Source of the DNA: Euborellia annulipes
Taxonomy: Eukaryota > Arthropoda > Insecta > Dermaptera > Anisolabididae
Length of the DNA: 64,000 nucleotides
NCBI GenBank assembly: GCA_023213315.1
Contig: JAKCPI010011676.1
Location: forward strand, 21,593 to 85,592
Reading direction: 5' to 3'
Within the stretch, counting starts at the first letter, position 1; the number at the start of each line of letters is the position of its first letter. A program made the translations under genes and the position numbers. The notes beneath the pieces are model-generated. The model saw only the letters and a program-made list of their open reading frames with translations. It made no database searches and was not told the DNA's origin. This document shows positions 36,056 to 47,600 of this stretch, in pieces.

Positions 36056-36312
36056 AGTGGCGGATCCAGAGGTGTTTCTCGGGGGAGGGGGGGGTAATCT
36101 GGAGTGACTGGTCGCACAGCACACATTTTTTTTAATTTCGCTAATTTAAACGCGCATTCTGTACTTGTTTGCCAGAATATAAATACAAATCAAATTTTTA
36201 AGTATTAATTTTCAAAATTTTACGTTAAAAATACATTTTTTTCGAAAAAAAGTATTTTTTTCAAATCTCAGGGGGGTAATTATCCCCCCCCTGTATCCAA
36301 GGGCGCTTTTGA
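36056..36312. repeat. MITE-like element with GGATCC ends
   Basis: Starts CAGTGGCGGATCCAGAGG and ends CCTGTATCCAAGGGCGC, imperfect inverted ends. It contains G-runs (GGGGGAGGGGGGGG) near the left end and CCCCCCC near the right. No ORF. Confidence 0.45.
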
Positions 36313-36775
36313 ATTATATTTTTTTTATATATTTTATTCAACAAATGTTCCAAGTAATTTAATTTAAAACAAATTTTAAATGTCAAAAAGAAAAAAAAAT
36401 CAAAAAGTATGCAAACAAAACTTTTGAATATGGTACCAAAATATGTTCATGTTGCCAACACTTATTTCTTAATCAACATACTCAACTTTTATAAAAAAAA
36501 TATACATTTAATAACAATAAATTAATAAAAAATTCTTTTATCAAGTTTTTTTTTCCGAATTCAATAGTAATTTTAATAAAATACTTGTTGATCTACAAAA
36601 CAAATGAAAAAAATAATTGCACTTCACGCCCTCTATGCTGAACTAATTTTCATAAACGGAAGGAAACAAAATTCTTTGCCTCTATGAGCTTCTCTTTTCC
36701 ATATTCATTTGCATCGCACATGGTACATGTTGAAATAATTCTATATTAACCATTTATTTTTAATTTTCTATTAAA

Positions 36776-39700
36776 ATGGTCAAAATAAAAAATAGTCGCC
36801 CAAAACCTCAACAAGAGTTAAATGAAAATGAATCTGATAATGAAGTTTTACCACTTAAAAGAAAATCTGATGAACCTATACCAGCAAAGGTGAATAGAAA
36901 TATTTTTCAAATTAAATTATAACCTTATATAAATTTATACTGGTATATATTTGGGTTTATAATAGAGAGATGGAGATTTCAGCCAAATTGGAATGCTATG
37001 GGTTCAATAAAACTCCCAGAATAAAACGTTTCGGCTTGAATTTATTTGGCCATCTTCAGTTATTGGAAATTGAAGTTGGCCAAATAAATTCAGGCCGAAA
37101 CGTCTTATTCTGGGAGTTTTATTGAACCTAGAGCATTCCAATTTGGCTGATATACTCCATTATAATCACATCACAGCCACAACTTCAAAAGCATCCATAT
37201 ATTTGTGTTTTATTTGAAACTAGCCACCCAAGGCTTTTAATTAGGTCGTTAATAAATTTATTTATAAGAAAAGGACCAGAGAATAAAAGCCAGCAATTGA
37301 TGGACCCTCTCATATCATCTATAATTAACAGATGATGTGAAAGGGTCCATCAATTGCTGGCTTTTATTCTCCGGTCCTTTCCTTTTACATCTCATCCAGC
37401 GTAAATCTTCCAATTGTAATCTAAATTTATTTATTTTAGAAAAAATGGAAAAATCGTCAAAGAGTTCTTGTTTTCGCTGCCAGGGGAATTACATTCCGGC
37501 ATCGACATTTAATGGAAGACTTAAAGAAACTCCTTCCTCATTCAAAATCTGAATCTAAAATGGAAAAGAGAGAAAATTTAAATGTTATTAATGAAGTAAG
37601 TTGTCATTTATAGAAATAAATTTAGATGTATATATATATAGGGGAGAGTAGCCAAAGGGCACTAGTCACATATATCATGTTTGAAAATCTGTAAAAAATA
37701 ACGATTTCTTGTAAAAAGAATGAACTTCTTGTTAATATATAAAATATATTGTGTGGCATTTCTCGTTGCTGTATAAGTTGAGAGAAGCAGGAAGAAATCC
37801 AATGTTTAATGTAAATTTTAACGAATTTATTGTCCAGAATTATCTGAATACTATTGTTTATATCATCTAGTATTATAAAACTTAACTTAGGCCTACTCAA
37901 ATTATATATCGATGTGAAACTTATGCTGAATTCAGCAAAATCTAGTTAGTTTAGTCAAGAGAATTCAAAAATATTTTAAACACACGTCTTGTGATTTTTG
38001 CAAATAATAAATATTTTTGATGGAATCAGGAAAAGAAACAAGACGATTGCAGCCAAATATTCTTTTATTTCAATTCTCGCCCTTTTGGCTGACGTTTCGG
38101 CGCGAGGTCTAGGCCATCTTCAGAGCCGGCTGGCAATAATCAAAAAGTGAGGATTTTTACAAAGGCAGCGACAACATTCTGCTTGTGGTCCACTCACAGC
38201 AAAACTTAGAGCCGTGAGGGCGAGAATTGAAATAAAAGAATATTTGGCTGCAATCGTCTTGTTTTTTTTTCCTGACTCATTCATCATTAAACCTACAGCC
38301 ACAGATCTTTATCGATTGAATAAATATTTTATTTTTTTTTTTAGATTTGTGAGATAAAAAACTGCAATAAATGTATTTTTTTCGAAGGAAGAAAACTAAT
38401 GGATTTATATGTTTGGTTTGCTAATGTTCCAACAGGCCCTTCTATCAAATTTTTGGTAGAAAATAGTAAGTAGATTAAAATTAATAAATTATTAATATAT
38501 TAGACCTATCACAAAAGTCATGTCAACCATTTTTTTCTACCAGCCCATTCTAGAAAATTTAAAATATGTAGTGGAAACCGATTACATGCACTGGGTATCA
38601 ATCCATTGAATTGAGGCAAATTTGAAGTTCTTTTATGGCGAACTCACAGTTCCCAGACGTTTTGTGTGAGTCTTTGTGTCTTATCCGGTCTTGTATTTAG
38701 TCACCAAACTTTTAGGGCAACCTGTAATGTGTGATTCATTCTATTTTTGCCAACTTTTTCCAAAAATGACTTATTAAACGTGAGCATGTATTGCATCTTT
38801 TCAATTATATATTTAATAACTTTTCAATTATATATTTTATAACTTTTCTTGCCCGACCAGAATATCGTGGGAAAATAATAGTACCAAGGAAGGGTTGCGA
38901 AAGCAGAGACTGGCAGCCAAATTTTTTTCTATAAATATTTTATTGGGCCGACGTTTCGATCTCGTTAGAGGCCATCTTCAGGGATCAATAAGTGTCAAGA
39001 AAGTAGCCATATATATTTTTCATTAGGCAGCTATATGTACAGTAAACGCCAAAGTTAAGTCCTCCATGCTTTTTCTACTTGTGATGATTTCATTGTTTTT
39101 ATAAAGGAAAAAATGTTTAGTGTGAAACTTGTCGAAACGTTTGGACCAATAAAAGTTTTCCATTAAAAAATATATAATATACTATGCTTATATAACCTCA
39201 TAATATAACTCACAAGTCAGAAAACGCATGGGTGGAACGTAACATTGCCCCTCACTGTACTGATGCTCATAGATCAGAGATCTAGCTAGAATTGTCAAGT
39301 TGAAAGATCATCTCTTTTTTTAACTCTCATATCTATGGACACTATTTCACTTTTTCTCTTCAATACTAGCTATTGTTTTTTATTTTCTTATATCTCGATT
39401 ATTTATATTTGATCTTTTTTTTTTTTTTAGTTTATACAATGGGAGAACTGAAATTTACAGGAAATTGCCTGAAAGGATCTCGACCTTTACTTTCATTTGA
39501 TGAAACTTTTAATTCCGCTCCTCATTATCAACTTATGAAAGAACTTATAACACAGGTATTATTTATATAGTGGCTGTTGAAAGGAGATGACAAACAAAAT
39601 AAAAAAAATTAGAAATTTAATTTTATAATTCTTTTTTTTTTAGATATTTGGAACTCCAAATCATCATCCAAAAAGCCAACCATTTTTCGACCATGTTTTT

Positions 39701-40558
39701 ACATTTACAGTTTTAGATAACAAAATTTGGTTCAGAAACTTTCAGATTCTTTCAGAGGATGGTGCTATAACCGAAATAGGTATAAAAATGTGAATTTATC
39801 ATAAAACTAAAACATCGCCAAATGACAATTTTGAAGTCATTTGTTCAATAGAAAATAATTTCCAAATTTCCTGAGAGAAACTAAGGACTAACACACTCAG
39901 ATATATATGTATATATATATGGATCCCGAAAATTATTTAAATAATTATAATTCTTTTTTTTTCAGGACCAAAAATGGTTTTAAATCCAATTAAAATATTT
40001 GATGACAGTTTTGGAGGTGCAACTATCTGGGAAAATCCTTTTTACGTTACACCTTCAAAGGTAAATTTAATACATCTTTTTTAAGTTCCGATTTAAGGAT
40101 TTTTTTTTCTAACATTCCCTTTTATAATGGAAATAGTTACATCGAATCAAATTTAATTTTAAAATTTATTTTTTGCATGCCTCGCTTACTTCATCTTCTA
40201 TACTGTACATGTTAATGTTAATTTTTTTGTGGTTTTTTTAAATATAAACATTTTTTTCTAGTATCGGCAACAGTTCAATAAAATCGCTGGAAACAAATAC
40301 GTCAATAGAGTTCAACAAAAGATAATTTCAAAATCTAATAAACCCACAAAATCTTATAAATTAAATGATATTGACGAAATGTTTTCCTGGGATCTGGATA
40401 GCATACCACAACATGTAATTTCCCAAAAAAGCAAAGAAAACAGTCCGAAAAAGAAGAAAAAAGAAAATCAAAATGCTAAAATAGTATCTAGAGTGATTGA
40501 TGGCAAAATAGCAAAAATTAAAAAGAAAATAAAAAAGAAAGCGACAAATTCAACTTAA
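36776..40558 (+). CDS. BRIX1: Ribosome biogenesis protein BRX1 (Brix domain)
   Basis: Seven exons: 36776-36889, 37440-37595, 38345-38465, 39431-39555, 39644-39779, 39966-40060 and 40262-40558, joining to 347 residues (human protein about 353). BRX1 is a nucleolar 60S assembly factor that binds pre-rRNA. Brix-domain landmarks in order: RVLVFAARGITFRHRHLMED, LLPHSKSESKMEKREN, EIKNCNKCIFFEGRK, YVWFANVPTGPSIKFLVEN, LTGNCLKGSRPLLSFD-like (here FTGNCLKGSRPLLSFDETF), IFGTPNHHPKSQPFFDHVFT and IGPKMVLNPIKIFDDSFGG. The N-terminal 38 residues are charged and the C-terminus is Lys-rich. The ATG at 36,776 precedes a basic start (MVKIKNSRPK). Four of the six introns carry repeats, including three PLE-like elements. 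Confidence 0.97.
36959..37196. mobile_element. PLE-like element with 14-bp target duplication
   Basis: Flanked by ATATATTTGGGTTT (36,945-36,958) and ATATATTTGTGTTT (37,197-37,210, one mismatch). Arms TCAGCCAAATTGGAATGC and its inverse; right tail (inverted) TTGTGGCTGTGATGTG. Hammerheads: 37,025-37,059 (-) is intact in core; 37,070-37,104 (+) has two core changes. Located in BRX1 intron 1. The solo relative at 42,205 shares TTCAATAAAACTCCCAGAAT. Confidence 0.8.
37020..37064 (-). ncRNA. Hammerhead ribozyme motif
   Basis: Stem I AATAA/TTATT (five pairs), CTGAAGA, T, stem II GGC/GCC, GAA, ACGT, then T at the cleavage position. Both cores are intact; stem II is short. Confidence 0.7.
37274..37384. 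repeat. Near-perfect 110-bp hairpin repeat
   Basis: Arms AAAAGGACCAGAGAATAAAA, GCCAGCAATTGATGGACCCT are repeated inverted after a centre ATAATTAACAGATGATG. About 45-50 pairs with few mismatches. It has no ribozyme core. Lies in BRX1 intron 1, just downstream of the PLE-like element. Confidence 0.7.
38018..38318. mobile_element. PLE-like element with 12-bp target duplication
   Basis: Flanked by AATAAATATTTT at 38,006-38,017 and 38,319-38,330. Arms AAGACGATTGCAGCCAAATA and its inverse; right tail contains (inverted) CTGTGGCTGTAGG. Left-arm hammerhead at 38,091-38,123 (-) is intact in core. Located in BRX1 intron 2. Confidence 0.8.
38091..38123 (-). ncRNA. Hammerhead ribozyme motif
   Basis: Stem I GGCT/AGCC (four pairs), CTGAAGA, T, GGC/GCC at the base of a loose stem II, GAAAC, GTC. 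Confidence 0.65.
38880..39000 (-). mobile_element. Single-arm PLE-like fragment
   Basis: One arm with the end word CTGGCAGCCAAAT and a hammerhead at 38,950-38,981 (-): CTGAAGA, T, poorly paired stem II, GAAAC, GTC. No second arm; truncated. Located in BRX1 intron 3. Confidence 0.6.
39041..39257. mobile_element. Tc1-like MITE family D, copy 2
   Basis: Starts CAGTAAACGCCAAAGTTAAG and ends TTGCCCCTCACTG. Inverted arms with CTACTTGTGATGATTTCATT match the family, with more substitutions than other copies. Located in BRX1 intron 3. Confidence 0.7.
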
Positions 40559-40786
40559 AAAAAGTCTATTCCAATATAATTAATTTTATTTATATTACTT
40601 ATTTTAATATAATTGTATTTTTTAATGACTAATAAAATTTTACATTTTTTTTTGTAAGTTAAACATATATTAATATTCTCTATTATTACAGAAAAAAAAT
40701 TTATTGAGGGGCTACGTTCAAACTCCTGGGACTTAAACCAAAACTAAATCCTAGCATAGATCTTCTTCTTCTTCTGTTCTCGCCTG

Positions 40787-41070
40787 ATTATTCCCGCTGT
40801 GCGGGGTCGGCGGACCTTATTCTTCCCCTCCACTCCCCCCTATCCAATGCTGTTGTCTCCGACAGGCCAAGCTCGGTCATGTCTCTCCTGACCCGATGAA
40901 GCCAAGTCATCCTAGGTGCTCCTCTTCGTTGTCGTCCGAGAAGCCCCATATCGTACGCCGTCCTCGCCACGCCACTACCCTCTTGGCGTACGACATGCCC
41001 AAACATCGCGCATTTTGTCAGTGATTGGCGCTACGCCAAACCTGCTCCTGATGGTATCCTACGATAAATA
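40787..41070 (-). pseudogene. Non-LTR retrotransposon reverse transcriptase, C-terminal remnant
   Basis: The minus strand encodes a typical LINE RT C-terminus: FGVAPITDKMR in one frame, then FGHVVRQE, RRGAPRMTWLHRVRRDM and GLSETTALDRGEWRGRIRSA in another. A frameshift separates the two pieces near 41,005. GC-rich compared with its surroundings. It lies after the BRX1 3' end. Confidence 0.75.
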
Positions 41071-41084
41071 TATATAATTGAACA

Positions 41085-41265
41085 TAAAATGTTACTCCGA
41101 CCAGCGTAAATTTGACCAGCATTTTACGTTTATGCTGCGCTGAATTCGGAATGAAGAAAAACTATTTGTAACATAAGGTTTGCCCTGAGATTTGCCATGG
41201 GGCGCCCTAGAAAAATTCTGATATATTAAGGGAGCCGGAAACAGAAAAAGTTTGGAAACCTCTGG
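41085..41265 (-). repeat. Possible hAT-type transposon end
   Basis: The minus strand starts CAGAGGTTTCCAAACTTTTT, the form of many hAT termini. The other end may be near 41,090 (TTACTCCGACCAGCG), but no clear inverse match is seen. Confidence 0.35.
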
Positions 41266-41639
41266 TTTATGGTAGAGAAAGTAAAAATGTAACATTTTTA
41301 ATAGATTTTTAACAAAACATTTTATACTCTAATGTCACTTTTCTCTTTATACATCCCAAACCCTTTTAATAAATTTCTGACTACATCTATGTCTACATCA
41401 GGTTCCAGGGTGGTAATTTAAAACCTCAATCAATAAATAAATTTAAAATTTACCGCTCTATCATATATGTAGTCTTTTTTTATTTTTTTCTGTTGGCAAT
41501 TCTGATTTGCTTACATTATTTTGAAAGAAGAGATTTTCTACAACCTTTTTTTTCACTGACCACATGGCTTTTAATTAAACATGTTATAATTGCATTTCTT
41601 TGAAAAATACCTTATTTAAAAAAAAATATCTATACTAAA

Positions 41640-44600
41640 ATGAATACGGTTCAAGAAATTCATCGTTCAACTTCACTTAAACAGGCAAATAAACAACATA
41701 AACATGGAAAACATCGGAGTAAAGGAGAGATCGAAGCTTCTAACAAAGGTAAATAATTAGATTGTTATTTTTTAATAAATAAAATCCTTCTGTTTGTCAA
41801 AATAATAGTCTTTTATATTTTTAAAATTTATCTGACTTTTATATTTCATTTCTGTTTGATTTAATGTCTTTTCGCCCTACGGATTTAATATTTTTATTAT
41901 TATATACTATTATAATTCTCATTGAAAAGAATCGAATTTATTATGTGATTGTTTATGAGATTGATTTATTTAAAATCCAATAAATGACTCTGATTCAGTT
42001 CGCTTCGGGCTGATTGTTCATTTTCAGCTTAATTTAAGTGAACTCAAAGTTTATTCGCTTCGAAATATTGAACAACAAATAGGCTACTTAGTTGTAAAAA
42101 ACAAAATTAATTCCTCAAACACAAATATCCAATTTTCATGAATTCCCTAGTACGATATAGATGAAAAAAAATTGCTTCAAGTTGTGGATGTAATGTGTTT
42201 ATAATAGAGGAATGGAGAGAGATATCAGCCAAATTGGTTCAATAAAACTCCCAGAATAAGACGTTTCGACCTGAATTTATTTGGCCATCTTCAGTATTGG
42301 GAATTATACACATAATGCATGTGCACATGTGATTGAACCAGGATTTGTCAATAATAAAATTTATTTGCTTCATACAAAATTATATGGCTTCTGTGCCCAA
42401 AATCAGAGATAAATCATTGATCACATATAGACGCTTCTAATCAAATTTATGATACATGTGAGTGACAATATTAAAACACACCTAGGCGTTAATACATGTG
42501 ATAATTTTATTGTTTTTATAAAAAGTGATAGAAATCTTTATTGGAATTCACTTTTACCATAAAAGTTTCCATTAATAATATTTCAAATTTTTTTTTTTTT
42601 AAATAATGCAATAATCCCATGAGAAAATACGTGGTTGGGTTTTAAATATTGACCCTCACAGTAAATGTATCTTCCCTGATTAATAACTAAACTCTGGACA
42701 TTTTATAATCAATTAATGAATAATAATGAAACAATCAATGACTCGAAACGTCTCAAATATTCACTAAGCATTCAAAAGGCTTTATTTTTGCTTGCTCCTG
42801 ACTTTCTTTTGACAAACGAAGAATTTTCTACAATTTTCTTCCATATTAATAATTCTTCTCAAAAATAATGAAATTAATTTATTTTAGGTAAAATTAATGT
42901 AAAAAGCTTAACTAAGAAACCAAAACATCTATTAAAAAGAGAAGAGCGACGAAATCAATCAAATCAAATAAGATCTAAAAAAAGAGAGGATGTCCTTAAT
43001 AAGAAAAGAAATCTTGGCCATATTAATGCGGCTCCATTTTTAATTTCAATCATACCTTTAACGGCAGATGCTAAAGTAAATATAGTTATGAATGCTCTAA
43101 GGGAAGCCGATCCAGAATCTGTTCTTACCTTTAGTGAAGAGGCCAACATCCATATCTCTGTACCCAGATTTAAACAAAGATTCACCTTTATCCTCCCAAA
43201 AACTGGAGATTTGTTTTCTAATTTAGATGCTGTAAAAGTATCAGATACTGTTATCTTTGTTATGTCTGCATTAGGAGAAGGAATTGATGAATTTGGTGAA
43301 AATTTGTTAACGGCAATTTTAGCACAAGGACTTCCTTCTACAATAACTGCAATTACAGAATTAGATGAACTTTCTTTAAAAAAAAGAAATGATTGTAAAC
43401 ATAATTTCCAAAAGATGATTAACAAATGGATACCAGAAGAGAAAATTATTAATATCGAAAAATCATCTGATGGTTTGTTGGTTTTTAGGAAAATCGGCTC
43501 GCAAAAACAAAGGAATGTTTTTTTCAGAGATAGACGGTCTCATCTGATTGCGGAAAAATCAGAATATGAAAATGATACCCTGAAAATTACTGGATTTATA
43601 AGAGGTCAACCTCTTTCTGCCAATTCCTTAGTACATATCCCAGGCTGGGGCAATTTCCAAATAGATGAAATTCACTCAGCTGACGATAATTTTGGACTAA
43701 TACCTAGACAATCTAATCAAGAAGATACTCTCCTTATGAAAGCCGATCCTGAACATCAAGAATCTTTAGAAAGTGAAAACATCCCAGACCCACTTGATGA
43801 TGAACAAACCTGGCCGACAGAAGAAGAATTGAAAATGGCTGAGGAGGAAAATAAAGTTATAAAAAAAAAAATTAAACAAGGAATGTCTGATTATCAAGCT
43901 GCTTGGATTCCCGATTGGGAAGAAGAATCGGAAGACGAAGAACTTGATGAAGAAGATGATGAAGCAATGAATGTAGATGAGCCCATGAAAGAAGAAGATT
44001 CGGATAACGAATCTAAATCTAATAATCGGGATTATGATATGATGACTGTAACCGATGCTTTCCCAAAAGATGATCGATATGATGATAAAGTTGATTATGA
44101 CGAAGAGAAAGAATTATTAGAAAAACTTAAAGACGCGGATACTGATGCAAAATGGCCAGATGAAATTGATACTCCATTGGATATTCCAGCCAGAGATAGA
44201 TTTCAGAGATATCGTGGACTTCAATCTTTTCGAACTTCGCCTTGGGATCCAAAAGAGGAACTTCCAAGGGACTATACTCGGATATTTCAATTGGAGAATT
44301 ACGATAGAACTCGTCGTAAAATTTTAAAAAGTGCTGAGAAGGATTTGAAAGGAATTTCGGTAAATTAATTTTTTTAATATTTATATTATCGCCAGAATAA
44401 AATTCCTTCCCTCATAGCTTATTTTATTTTTTTAAATTAAAAAAAGTTAACATATTTTTAGGGAGGGAATTTTATTCTACCCATGATATTCTTTTAAAGT
44501 AAATGAAAAATAAAATAAAAGAGAATATACGAAGGCGGAAAACGCCATTCAAAATAGGCTTTATAGTCAATTAAAACCCACTTTGGTGGGAAGAATCGAG

Positions 44601-47600
44601 AATTGAGACGCAGAGCAGGACTGTTTTACATCCAGGCCTCTTTTAGTGCGGAACTGTGTGCTTCTCAATTCACAACTCTCCCCTACAAAGTGTGAGTCCC
44701 AGAAACTACTCTTTACTACTCTTTACTCTTTACATTGAGTTGAAAAATTTTCGTTTTGTATTTTGAACAATAACTAAATAATATCTTAATTTTTAGTGTA
44801 AAAAAATTATTTAGAGTCTAGGAGAAAAATTTAAATCAATTTTTATTATAAGGACCGTCGGCCAAAAAATAAATACTTTTGCGTATTATCCGTTTATTTG
44901 TAAATATTTCGACCCCAGTGATATGGAACCGTCTTCAGTACAATCAACAGATGTGGAGAAAGTAACGATTTTCAAAACATCTGTTGATTGTACTGAAGAC
45001 GATTCCATATCACTGGGGTCGAAATATTTACACATAAACGGATAATACGCAAAAGTATTTATTTTTTGGCCGACTGTTCGTATAATAAAATTGATCATCC
45101 TTACGGCCATCTACAAATAATCTGCGAAAAAATTAAATCATTAAAAAACCTCTTTTCTAAATGAGATTCTCTTTCTTCATATATTTTTATTTATTCAGGT
45201 CTATTCTCTATAAAATTTAACATTATAAATCATGAGTGTTAAAAAGTAGAGTAATAACATCAGCGTTAAGCGCTATTCTCTAAACCAAGTCTTAACAGCG
45301 GCTTTAACATTTTATTTTTTAGCACCAGATTTTAACGATCCATATGAAGATAACTATGTTCTCTGCTTGTTCCTGTTTTCACACCCCTCGCGCATGTGCA
45401 TTACCAACTTGATTTGTTATTTTCAATCTAGTAGGCCTATCTGCACACCAGCGTTAAAAAATTCTATTCTCTAAATTAACAGCGACGTTAAACATGTTAC
45501 TTTTATCTCAAAAACAGTCAAAATCATAACCTTACTTTTTGGTTAAAGACGCCATTTTAATGCATGAAATACAGCGTTAAAATATTAAGGTGCGCGTCTC
45601 GGGGTGCTAATTTTGGGACTTTCCAGCGGCCACAATTTTGAAGCTATCGACCTCAAATTTTTTAAAATTAAAGCTATTTAAAATATCTACAACCTATAGA
45701 AGCCTTTTTTTTTGATTTTCGAAAAATAAATTTTTTTTAGATTAATCTCATTAAATAAATGATATTTAAAAAAAAAAGAGCTCTATAAGTTGTAGATAAA
45801 TTAGTAATCATTGTGTTAAAAAATAATTAATTTTCTACCCTTAATTAATTAGCTGGAAACTCTAGAATGAAATGGAAAAGATCCCATGTATTCCTATGGA
45901 AACAAACTAACGCCATCTCTTGCCGCCTCGAGTCAATCGTGTTTTAACGGTTTTCCGAGACACGCACCTTAAAGGCACCCCTAGACATGGCATTAATTTT
46001 TAACACTATTGACTAAACGTTAACGCTTTGGAGTTAAAGTTTTTGCGTACAGAATAATTTGAGGCAGGAAGGTGTTAAAATGAATTAAGGCTGATTTCAG
46101 ATGTTAAAAGTTAACGTTTTTGCTTAGAGAATAGACCTGATTATATGTAATCTTTTATTTTATTTTGAGCTACATATTATTTTACATACCATTTTAAATG
46201 ATTTTTCATTTTTTCATTGAATAGACAGGTGAATATGTTCGTCTTCACATTAAAAATGTTCCTAAACATCTTTATGACTCCCGGCCAAGAGGACAACCAC
46301 TTGTTGTTTTTGAGATGTTAAAATATGAACAGCGCATGTCTGTCGTTAATTTTGTACTAAGAAGACCAACCTCTGACAAATCACAACTACCAATCAAGAG
46401 TAAAGAACAACTTATCTTTCATTGTGGTTATAGAAGATTTAAAGCTGGTCCTATCTTTTCTCAGCATACAAACGGATCAAAAAACAAAGTAAAAATTTTT
46501 TTATTATTTTTGAATTATAATTTTTTTTATTAATACTAATTTTTTTTTTGTTCTTTAGTTTGAGAGGTTTTTCCAACCAGATGCGACTGTGGTAGCGAGT
46601 GTCTATGCTCCAATCATTTTCCATCCATGCCACGTTTTGGCTTTTCAAGAATCAGCAAATGGAATTCATCAATTGATTGCCACGGGTTCGGTATTGTCAG
46701 TAAATCCTAATCGTATTATTGTCAAAAGAGTGGTTCTCAGCGGTCATCCTTTTAAAGTACATAAAAAATCTGCTGTGATTCGTTTTATGTTCCATAATAA
46801 AGAAGATATTGAATGGTTTAAGCAAATTGAATTGAGAACTCGCTATGGGCGTCGTGGTCACATCAAAGAATCTCTCGGTAAGCAAATTTTTAAAACTCAC
46901 ATTTAATAAAAGACAAGCCGTGGTATATTTTAATTTTAAAATATAAAATTATTGCGATCATGTCAAAAATTGGATGTCGAGATTTTGATGGAAATACATG
47001 TTTTGAGGTCCCCTGAGTCCGAACAAGTGTCCCAAAGATTTGTCTGTGTGGACATTTTTAAGCAAGAAGGAAATGAGCTACGAAGTTAATATTTTATATT
47101 TAAGTTGGGCGCCCTCCCTAAGGCGTGAAAATAAGCTTTTGAACAAAATCGGCCAAAAAGTACTAGTACGTTACTGATGTACTTTTTCAATTTTTTTCGA
47201 TTTATTCAAAATTTGCTCCAACGGTTTTGATTAAAATTCAAAAATCAATTATTTTTTACATGCTCTTGAAAATGTATATTCTTATTTTGCCCTTTTTTTT
47301 AAACTATCTAAGTAATTTAATAAAATAAAACACTCATAAAGATTTAAACTTTCATTAATTATAAGCTTATAAATTAAAATATTCCACGATTTGCCTACTA
47401 TTAACTTTAATTATCTTTTTTAACTTTGATTAAAATTTTTTTTTAGGAACTCATGGTCATATGAAATGTATATTTGATGGACAATTGAAATCACAAGATA
47501 TAATATTTCTTAATTTATACAAGCGTATTTTCCCTAAATGGAATTATGAGCCATTTGTAACAAGACCTATAAATGCATATAATGATGATCAAATGATGAA

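Larger units (their letters stand above)
34865..36775. other. Divergent spacer before BRX1, with repeats
   Basis: 1.9 kb between two divergent start codons. It holds a GC-rich SINE (35,245-35,548), two GC-rich MITE-like units (35,808-35,905 and 36,056-36,312) and otherwise AT-rich DNA. No core promoter element is obvious. Confidence 0.45.
44839..45125. mobile_element. Near-perfect palindromic PLE-like element, two hammerheads
   Basis: Flanked by GAAAAATTTAAATCA (44,824-44,838) and GAAAAAATTAAATCA (45,126-45,140, one mismatch). Arms of about 105 bp differ at only a few sites (landmarks TACTTTTGCGTATTATCCG and GATGTGGAGAAAGTAACG near the centre). Right tail (inverted): GATGGCCGTAAGGATGATC. Both arms carry complete hammerheads. 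Located in TSR1 intron 2. Confidence 0.85.

Noticed and set aside
42964..43425. 153-codon minus-strand frame
   Set aside because: It is the antisense shadow of TSR1 exon 2, which is a strong family match on the plus strand.
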